5,606 nt of DNA, taken from NCBI GenBank assembly GCA_002363575.1, contig DEWI01000058.1:7213-12818 (forward strand), given 5' to 3'. Made by a program: the position numbers and the translations under genes. The DNA is from Verrucomicrobia bacterium UBA3214 (lineage in GTDB: Bacteria; Verrucomicrobiota; Kiritimatiellia; RFP12; UBA1067). Shown piece by piece: positions 1 to 4,425 of this stretch (positions are counted from its first letter, which is position 1; every line of letters begins with the position of its first letter). Under the pieces are notes generated by a model. It was not told the origin of the DNA. It saw only the letters and a program-made list of their open reading frames with translations, and did no database searches.

Positions 1-47
1 CCGCCGAAGCGCCTGCCGCCGAAGCGCCCGCGGCGCCTGCGGAGTGA
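1..47 (+). CDS. C-terminal end of an unidentified protein (partial, Ala/Pro/Glu-rich tail)
   Basis: Reading from base 3 gives AEAPAAEAPAAPAE followed by TGA at 45-47. The two 15-base units at 3-17 and 18-32 are near copies and each encode AEAPA, so the tail grew by a short duplication. Low-complexity Ala/Pro/Glu tails are common at the C-termini of proteins from GC-rich bacteria and do not identify the family. In many bacteria pheS or rplT precedes pheT, but this tail does not resemble a PheS C-terminus and I cannot name the gene. The other two forward frames are also open for a while (stops at 58-60 and 103-105), so the frame choice rests on composition alone. Confidence 0.5.
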   Translation, partial: AEAPAAEAPAAPAE

Positions 48-56
48 TGCGGCAAG

Positions 57-85
57 TTTAGATGTATTTCCTTTAAAGTCATTAT
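57..85 (+). promoter_or_regulatory. weak candidate promoter for pheT
   Basis: TTTAGA at 57-62 (4 of 6 against the sigma-70 -35 consensus) is followed after 17 bases by CATTAT at 80-85 (4 of 6 against the -10 consensus). The 58-base gap between the upstream stop and pheT is clearly richer in A/T than its surroundings, as expected for a promoter. The match is mediocre and pheT may instead be cotranscribed with the upstream gene. If the promoter is real, the pheT leader would be only about a dozen bases long. Confidence 0.25.
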
Positions 86-105
86 CAACAACTCTTCGGA
101 TCTAA

Positions 106-2538
106 ATGAAGCTTCCAATAAGTTGGCTCAACGAGTTTGTCAAAGTTGACGACTTGCAGCCTCGCGAACTGGCAGAGCGGCTTACACGCGCCGGCCTGCA
201 GGTAGAAGCAATCGAAACGATCGGCAACGAGCCGCTCGGCGACGATTTTGTAGTAGTCGAGATTTCCGAGTGCGTGCCGCACCCGGACAGCGACCATCTC
301 CACGTCCTGAAAGTCACGGACGGCAAGGAGACCTGGCAGATCGTTTGCGGCGCGCCGAATGCACGCGCCGGCATCAAGACTGCGCTCGCGAAGATCGGCG
401 CCGTGATTCCCGACGGCGGCTTCAAGATCAAGAAGGGCAAGTTGCGCGGCGTCGAATCCTTCGGCATGTGCTGCTCGTGGAAGGAGCTTGGCTTCGGCCA
501 GGATCATTCGGGGATTGTGGAATTTCCCGCCGAGACGCCGACAGGCGCCTTCGTCAGGGATTTCGCGCCGGGCGAGAAGCCCGAGACGGTCTTCGATATC
601 GAAGTCACCTGGAACAGGCCGGACGCCCTTTCGATCGTCGGCCTCGCGCGCGAATTCGCCGCGATACTCCATCGCGAAGTCAAGCTTCCGGCCGTCGATT
701 TCGTCGAGGAGGATACGCCCGTGGAAAGCGAAGTCAAGGTCGTCGTGCAGGACGCCGCGAAATGCCCGCGATACACCGCGCGCGTTGTCACGCATGTCGA
801 AGACGGCCCTTCGCCGGAATTGATGGCAAAGCGCCTCGAGCTTTGCGGCGTCAGGTCGCTCGGGCTTGTCGTCGATGTCACGAACTACGTGATGCTGGAG
901 CTTGGCCAGCCGCTGCACGCCTTCGACCATACCAAACTCAAGGACAGGACGGTCGTAGTGCGCACCGCGCGCGAAGGCGAGAAGATGAAGACTCTCGACG
1001 GCGTGGAGCGCACCCTCGATCCTTCCATGCTCGTCATTTGCGACGCGGAGAAACCGAACGCCGTCGCCGGTGTCATGGGCGGCGAAAACAGCGGAATCGC
1101 GCCGGGCACGACGAGCGTGATGCTCGAAAGCGCCCTCTTCGAATGCGCGTCCACCAAGTTCACCGCGACGAAACTCGGCCTCTCTTCCGAAGCCGCTTAC
1201 CGGTATATACGCGGCGTGGACAAGGATCTCGCGGATTTCGCCAGCCGCCGCGCCGCCCACCTCCTCCAGAAGTACGGCAACGCCAAGATCGCCAAGGGAG
1301 TTATCGATGTCGATAACCGCGCGCGGCCCCTCAATCCAGACGTCTCGCTCGATTTCGAACGCGCGCGCCGCTTGATCGGCATCCCCGTCGGCAACGATGC
1401 GATGGTCTTCATCCTGCGCGCGCTCGGCCTCGTGCCGCGTCAGAAGGGCGACGGCATGCTCTACGCCGGCCTCCAGAGCGTGGATTTCGCCATACCTTCG
1501 TGGCGTTACGACCTCTCGCTCGAAGCCGATCTCGTCGAAGAAATCGCCCGCATCTACGGCCTTGACAACATCCCGGACAAGATGCCGGGCGCGCCTTCCA
1601 TCTCTCCGCTTTCCGACGAGCCTTTCAAGGCGCGTGCGCGCGTGCGCTCGCTCTGCGCGGCGCTTGGCTTCTCCGAAGCGATGCACTACTCCTTCCTGTC
1701 CGCGAAGGAGCTGGACGATTTCGACACGCGCGATCGCGCTTCGCGCCTCGTCATCCCCGATCCCGTCTCGGCGGAATACGCCGTCATGCGGCCTTCGCTG
1801 CTCCCGCAGATGATGGGTTCGCTAGGCCGCAACGCTTCGCGCCAGCTCGAGAGCGCCATGCTTTTCGAGATCGGCAAGGTGTTCGATTCGCGGCCGGGCG
1901 AGGAAGAGCGCCTCGCGCTCGGCTTCGTCGGCCCCGTGGGGCGGGAAGCTTTGCGCCGCCGCGCCGCCGTCACCGAGGAAGAGGCGGTGCTGTGGATGAA
2001 GGGCGCCGTGTGCACGCTGATCGAGCGCCTGCGCGCGGGCAAGCTCGAATTCGCTCCTGAGGAGCATCCGTCGTTCGCGCCCGGCGGCGCGCTCGCCGTC
2101 GTTCTCAACGGCCGCAGGATCGGCATCCTGGGCGCGCTGTCGGCGAAGATGCGCCATCCCTACCGCCTCACGACGCAAATGGTTCTCTGCGAACTCGCTC
2201 TCAAGCCGCTCGTGAAGCGCGCGGGCGGCGCCGGGCGCGTCTCGCCCGTTCCGCAGTTCCCGCTCGTGCGCCGCGACGTCGCCATCTTCGCCGGCGGCGA
2301 AGTCGCCAGCGCGCAAATCGAGAAGGCGATACGCGCGAGCGCAGGCAAGGAATTGACGAAGGTAGAGCTTTTCGACGTCTTCAAGCCGAAGGATGCCAAG
2401 GGCGGCGCACGCTCGCTCGCGTACGCCCTGGAGTTCCGTTCGGCGGAGCGCACGCTCACCGACGACGAGGTCGCCAGGGACTTCCAGCGCGTAGTGGCCG
2501 CGCTCAAGGCCATACCCGGAGTGGAAGTCCGCGAGTAG
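106..2538 (+). CDS. pheT: phenylalanine--tRNA ligase beta subunit (PheT)
   Basis: The beta subunit of the cytoplasmic alpha2-beta2 enzyme that charges tRNA-Phe. Beta binds tRNA and hydrolyses misacylated Tyr-tRNA-Phe; the alpha subunit (PheS, not in this window) holds the aminoacylation site. The product is 810 residues, close to the usual ~800. Domains in order: N-terminal segment; EMAP/OB-fold tRNA-binding domain about 40-150 (HPDSDHLHVLKV, IVCGAPN, KLRGVES); FDIEVTWNRPDALSIVGLARE at 163-183; B3/B4 editing domain about 215-385 (VVDVTNYV 255-262, GQPLHAFD 267-274 with the conserved His271, LESALF with Glu341); B5 about 405-490 (IPSWRYDL, EEIARIYG, DNIP); catalytic-like core about 495-700 (MRPSLLP, LFEIGKVF); FDX-ACB anticodon-binding domain about 715-808 (PQFPLVRRDVAI). 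Oddities: L254 where most homologues have Asn before VVDxTNY, and I368 in RYIRGVD where Glu is usual. The ATG at 106 gives the standard MKxPxSWLxE start; only GGA at 98-100 resembles a Shine-Dalgarno. Identification is very secure. Confidence 0.99.
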   Translation: MKLPISWLNEFVKVDDLQPRELAERLTRAGLQVEAIETIGNEPLGDDFVVVEISECVPHPDSDHLHVLKVTDGKETWQIVCGAPNARAGIKTALAKIGAVIPDGGFKIKKGKLRGVESFGMCCSWKELGFGQDHSGIVEFPAETPTGAFVRDFAPGEKPETVFDIEVTWNRPDALSIVGLAREFAAILHREVKLPAVDFVEEDTPVESEVKVVVQDAAKCPRYTARVVTHVEDGPSPELMAKRLELCGVRSLGLVVDVTNYVMLELGQPLHAFDHTKLKDRTVVVRTAREGEKMKTLDGVERTLDPSMLVICDAEKPNAVAGVMGGENSGIAPGTTSVMLESALFECASTKFTATKLGLSSEAAYRYIRGVDKDLADFASRRAAHLLQKYGNAKIAKGVIDVDNRARPLNPDVSLDFERARRLIGIPVGNDAMVFILRALGLVPRQKGDGMLYAGLQSVDFAIPSWRYDLSLEADLVEEIARIYGLDNIPDKMPGAPSISPLSDEPFKARARVRSLCAALGFSEAMHYSFLSAKELDDFDTRDRASRLVIPDPVSAEYAVMRPSLLPQMMGSLGRNASRQLESAMLFEIGKVFDSRPGEEERLALGFVGPVGREALRRRAAVTEEEAVLWMKGAVCTLIERLRAGKLEFAPEEHPSFAPGGALAVVLNGRRIGILGALSAKMRHPYRLTTQMVLCELALKPLVKRAGGAGRVSPVPQFPLVRRDVAIFAGGEVASAQIEKAIRASAGKELTKVELFDVFKPKDAKGGARSLAYALEFRSAERTLTDDEVARDFQRVVAALKAIPGVEVRE

Positions 2539-2621
2539 GCGCGGCAGCGGTGTTTTCAGCGACGTGGGTTCTGTGGTGCACGCGGATTAAGCAGACATTT
2601 CTTCGACCGACATTTTAAAAA

Positions 2622-2643
2622 GGAGCCTTCGGGCTTCAAGTTT
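2622..2643 (+). terminator. candidate terminator of pheT (UUCG hairpin)
   Basis: GGAGCC (2622-2627) pairs with GGCTTC (2632-2637), with one G-T wobble, around the tetraloop TTCG closed by C-G, the exceptionally stable cUUCGg type. An A-run lies just upstream and AAGTTT follows, but the T-run is only three bases, so intrinsic termination would be weak. It lies 84 bases after the pheT stop and before the next promoter-like block, the right place for a terminator. It could instead be a 3'-end stabilising hairpin. Confidence 0.4.
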
Positions 2644-2658
2644 GGAACGACGGGTTCC
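2644..2658. repeat. second small inverted repeat after pheT
   Basis: GGAAC (2644-2648) and GTTCC (2654-2658) form a perfect 5-bp stem with a 5-base loop, seven bases beyond the UUCG hairpin. It is short enough to arise by chance; its position suggests it may extend the 3'-end structure of the pheT transcript. No T-run follows. Confidence 0.3.
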
Positions 2659-2690
2659 GGGGATTCTGCGTTACGGCAACATGGGGCCTC

Positions 2691-2734
2691 TTATATTATA
2701 TTGACTTGACGGTAGAAATCTGACGATAGAAATG
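2691..2734 (+). promoter_or_regulatory. AT-rich, tandem-repeat promoter region of the exported-protein operon
   Basis: The block is made of short tandem copies: TTATA twice (2691-2700), TTGAC twice (2701-2710), and two 14-base units, TGACGGTAGAAATC (2707-2720) and TGACGATAGAAATG (2721-2734), identical at 12 of 14 positions. Promoter elements are present but ambiguous: TATTAT at 2694-2699 is a good -10 with only a poor -35 (TTACGG, 17 bases upstream), while TTGACT at 2701-2706 is a good -35 with a poor -10 (GATAGA after 18 bases). Under the first reading the 14-base repeats lie at or just downstream of the transcription start, where a repressor or activator could bind. Confidence 0.4.
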
Positions 2735-2740
2735 AAAGGA
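2735..2740 (+). promoter_or_regulatory. ribosome binding site for the 2749 start
   Basis: AAAGGA lies 8 bases before the ATG at 2749, a clear Shine-Dalgarno with normal spacing. It is the only strong one before any gene in the window, and it fixes the start of the exported protein. Confidence 0.75.
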
Positions 2741-2748
2741 CAGCAAAG

Positions 2749-3582
2749 ATGACCGGGAGCAAAAGTCTTGCGGCCGCCGCGTTCGCCGCGACGATTCTCA
2801 CTGTCGCCGCCACGCAGGCGAAGACGGATTTCCCACACGCGCCCGTCGCCGCGGTCAAGACGCTCAAGGCGAGCGTAGGCAAGCAGTTCAACGCCGGCTG
2901 GGTTTTCGTGGACGGCAAGTATATCGACCCGCCCTACCAGGTCAAGCGCTACGGAAATGTGATCAAGATCAACGACGTCCAAGTGACCGGCGAAGTCGTG
3001 CCGTGGAGCGCGTTCATCAAGACGCAGGACGGCGTCAAGGTCACCAAGACTCCGTCGGGTGAAACCGGCGCCGAGCCTGAAGCAGCGCCGGCCGCCGAAG
3101 CTCCCGTCGTCGAGTCTGCAGACGATTCGTGGGAAGATTCTCTCGACGACCTTTTCGACGACGGCCCCGCCGTGAAGAAGCCCGCGAAGAAGCAGGCGGC
3201 CGCTTCCAAGCCGCGCCCGAAGAAGCCCTCCGTCACGGTTTCCTATACATTCGACGGCGAGTTCGTCCACAACGATATTACGAAAGGCTATCTCGAGCGC
3301 ATCAACAGGCTGCGCACGAAGATCGACGGCAATCTGCGCTCCGGCGGCTGCTACTTTTTCTCGTCCGAATATCCGATGGTGGCGATGGATGCCGGCGCGG
3401 CGCGGCACGTCCTCGAGCATCTGCCGGAGATCATGAAGCAGAGCTTCGATCGCGAAACCTTCGCGCAGAAAGTCCATGCCGCCAGCATGCCGTTCTCCGA
3501 AGTCGCAATCGACCAGCTTTTCAGGAATCGCGTCGATCATTTCAAGCTCGCGGCGCGCCTTCGCAGGCTGCGCGCGTACTAA
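2749..3582 (+). CDS. exported protein of unknown function with GWVFVDGKYI motif and charged linker
   Basis: A 277-residue protein I cannot assign to a named family. Residues 1-24 look like a Sec signal peptide: K5, a hydrophobic stretch about 7-21, and possible cleavage after ATQA (24). Residues 46-86 form a compact beta-rich segment (GWVFVDGKYI 50-59, PPYQVKRYGN 61-70, IKINDVQVTGEVVPW 72-86) like one I recall from uncharacterised PVC secreted proteins. Then comes an Ala/Pro/Glu linker (about 107-122), an acidic patch (D125-D138, with eight Asp/Glu), and a Lys/Pro/Ala patch (K143-K159). The rest (161-277) looks globular, with beta strands then helices, one Cys (C201) and a basic end (RLRRLRAY). 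No catalytic motif is evident. It has its own promoter-like region and strong ribosome binding site, and the next gene follows after 35 bases, so the two are probably cotranscribed. The product is likely periplasmic or surface-associated. That it is a real gene is well supported; its function is unknown. Confidence 0.85.
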   Translation: MTGSKSLAAAAFAATILTVAATQAKTDFPHAPVAAVKTLKASVGKQFNAGWVFVDGKYIDPPYQVKRYGNVIKINDVQVTGEVVPWSAFIKTQDGVKVTKTPSGETGAEPEAAPAAEAPVVESADDSWEDSLDDLFDDGPAVKKPAKKQAAASKPRPKKPSVTVSYTFDGEFVHNDITKGYLERINRLRTKIDGNLRSGGCYFFSSEYPMVAMDAGAARHVLEHLPEIMKQSFDRETFAQKVHAASMPFSEVAIDQLFRNRVDHFKLAARLRRLRAY

Positions 3583-3617
3583 AGCGGCGCGCGAAAGGAT
3601 TTTCTCCCGGTGGGGCG

Positions 3618-4328
3618 GTGAAGAGGATCGTCGAGCTTTGCGCCGCCGGCATGCTCGCCGCCGGCGGCATAGCCGCGGAGACGTGGCTGGTCCGGCATCG
3701 CCCCGGCGCGTCGCCTGCCGCTTTCGAAGGCGTGATGGCCGCGCTGGGCGGCTTCAGATCGCTGGCGGCGGAGGCGGTCTGGTTCCGCGCCGATCTTTTG
3801 CAGGAGGAAGGGCGCTATGTGGAGCTGGCGCAGCTGGCTTCGACGCTGGCGTTTCTCGAGCCGCACACGCCGGAAATCTGGGCCTACGCCGCTTGGAATC
3901 TCGCCTACAATATTTCCGTCATGATGCCAAGCGCGGATGACCGCTGGCGCTGGGTGGAAGCGGGCCTCCGGCTGCTGCGCGATCAAGGCCTCAAGGTGAA
4001 TCCGGGCGACAGCGATCTTTGCCGCGAAATCGCCTGGCTCTTCCAGGCGAAGATCGGCGGCAGATTGGACAGCGCCGCCCCCGCCTATCGCGAAAAGTGG
4101 GCCGCGATCGTCAGAGACGTCGCCAAGCGCGACGCCTGGGAAGAACTCGCCATGGATCGCGGACGCATGCGCGCTGTCGAGCGTCTCTACAAAGTCACTG
4201 ATTGGACCAGCCCGCAGGCCTCGGCGGTATATTGGGCGTATTCCGGCCTCTGCGCCGACACCATCTCCACTGAAACCAGGAATTTCCTCCGGCAGATCAT
4301 CAGCTACGCCCGCCGCACCGGCCTCTGA
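3618..4328 (+). CDS. TPR-like helical protein with N-terminal membrane anchor or signal, PVC-type family
   Basis: A 236-residue protein starting at GTG. The frame is open far upstream, but that part overlaps the previous gene and is Arg-rich shadow. The GTG at 3618 puts MKR directly before a hydrophobic Ala/Gly-rich segment (about 4-20), a normal signal or anchor; the next in-frame ATG (3651) would cut into it. No good Shine-Dalgarno is present: AAAGGA at 3594-3599 is 18 bases away. The body is helical: GGFRSLAAEAVWFRADLLQE (44-63), GRYVELAQLA (65-74), WAYAAWNLAYNISV (88-101), DRWRWVEAGLRLLRDQGL (108-125), NPG..DLCREIAWLFQAKIG (128-147), then DWTSPQASAVYWAYSGL (195-211). This order of motifs matches, from memory, an uncharacterised TPR-like family widespread in Planctomycetes, Verrucomicrobia and Lentisphaerae; some members continue well beyond this C-terminus, so this may be a short version. 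The 35-base gap after the exported-protein gene suggests an operon and a shared envelope role. No enzymatic motif is visible; it probably acts by protein-protein contact. Confidence 0.85.
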   Translation: MKRIVELCAAGMLAAGGIAAETWLVRHRPGASPAAFEGVMAALGGFRSLAAEAVWFRADLLQEEGRYVELAQLASTLAFLEPHTPEIWAYAAWNLAYNISVMMPSADDRWRWVEAGLRLLRDQGLKVNPGDSDLCREIAWLFQAKIGGRLDSAAPAYREKWAAIVRDVAKRDAWEELAMDRGRMRAVERLYKVTDWTSPQASAVYWAYSGLCADTISTETRNFLRQIISYARRTGL

Positions 4329-4343
4329 AACACTCTCTCGCAA

Positions 4344-4380
4344 GCCGCCGCGCAGCCGCTGCGGATCGCTCGCCGGCGGC
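4344..4380. terminator. GC-rich nested hairpin after the TPR-like gene, candidate terminator
   Basis: GCCGCCG (4344-4350) pairs perfectly with CGGCGGC (4374-4380), and inside it CGCAG (4351-4355) pairs with CTGCG (4359-4363) around a 3-base loop. It starts 15 bases after the stop at 4328 and ends just before the promoter at 4383, so it separates the two transcription units. No T-run follows, so any termination would be non-classical or factor-assisted. GC-rich stretches form such repeats by chance fairly often. Confidence 0.35.
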
Positions 4381-4382
4381 CA

Positions 4383-4412
4383 TTGACGCAAGGCGCGTCA
4401 TTATGGTAAAAT
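4383..4412 (+). promoter_or_regulatory. strong extended -10 sigma-70-type promoter of the AAA-ATPase-like gene
   Basis: TTGACG (4383-4388, 5 of 6 against consensus) and TAAAAT (4407-4412, 5 of 6) are separated by 18 bases, and TGG directly before the -10 supplies the TGn extended -10 element. This is by far the best promoter in the window. Transcription should begin about 6-8 bases after the -10, near 4418-4420, which leaves only 6-8 bases before the ATG at 4426. Confidence 0.75.
4384..4400. promoter_or_regulatory. operator-like inverted repeat over the -35 region
   Basis: TGACGC (4384-4389) and GCGTCA (4395-4400) form a perfect 6-bp dyad with a 5-base spacer (AAGGC). It covers most of the -35 hexamer and the first 12 bases of the -35/-10 spacer. 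A dimeric repressor bound here would block RNA polymerase. Alternatively, as RNA read from upstream, it could be a small hairpin that helps end the preceding transcript. No regulator gene is visible in the window. Confidence 0.45.
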
Positions 4413-4425
4413 AGACCCGGTTTGT

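Larger units (their letters stand above)
2539..2748. other. 210-base intergenic region between pheT and the exported-protein gene
   Basis: No plausible gene lies here; the only ATG-led frames are a few codons long. The first ~80 bases hold nothing I can name beyond a direct repeat of GACATTT at 2594-2600 and 2609-2615. Two small hairpins follow at 2622-2637 and 2644-2658. The last ~60 bases form an AT-rich, repeat-built stretch ending in a strong ribosome binding site. The natural reading is an end of the pheT transcript followed by a new promoter. I do not recognise a known riboswitch or T-box in it. Confidence 0.7.

Noticed and set aside
85..1686. Long open frame (533 codons) on the minus strand across pheT
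   Set aside because: It lies antisense to a full-length, highly conserved pheT. Long antisense frames are expected opposite GC-rich coding sequence, and the translation is Arg/Ala/Asp/Glu-rich with no recognisable domain.
2594..2615. GACATTT direct repeat after pheT, considered as an att site or CRISPR-like unit
   Set aside because: It has only two 7-base copies 15 bases apart, with no integrase or spacer structure nearby; easily chance.
2539..2690. Possible riboswitch, T-box or tRNA between pheT and the next gene
   Set aside because: I could find no T-box sequence, tRNA cloverleaf or conserved riboswitch core; only two short hairpins are visible.
2681..2704. Seven-codon frame MGPLILY before the exported-protein gene, considered as a leader peptide
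   Set aside because: It has no ribosome binding site, no run of regulatory codons, and overlaps the AT-rich promoter-like block.
2671..3540. Minus-strand frame of 289 codons opposite the exported-protein gene
   Set aside because: The plus-strand gene has a signal peptide, a Shine-Dalgarno and family-like motifs; the antisense product is Arg/Asp/Leu-rich with no recognisable motif and no start signal.
3129..3617. Upstream extension of the TPR-like gene's frame to an ATG at 3129
   Set aside because: This part overlaps the exported-protein gene in another frame and translates to Arg-rich sequence. A signal-like MKR plus hydrophobic start at GTG 3618 explains the real N-terminus.
3579..4391. 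Minus-strand frame of 270 codons opposite the TPR-like gene
   Set aside because: Its composition is typical of GC-rich shadow, and the plus strand carries clear family motifs.
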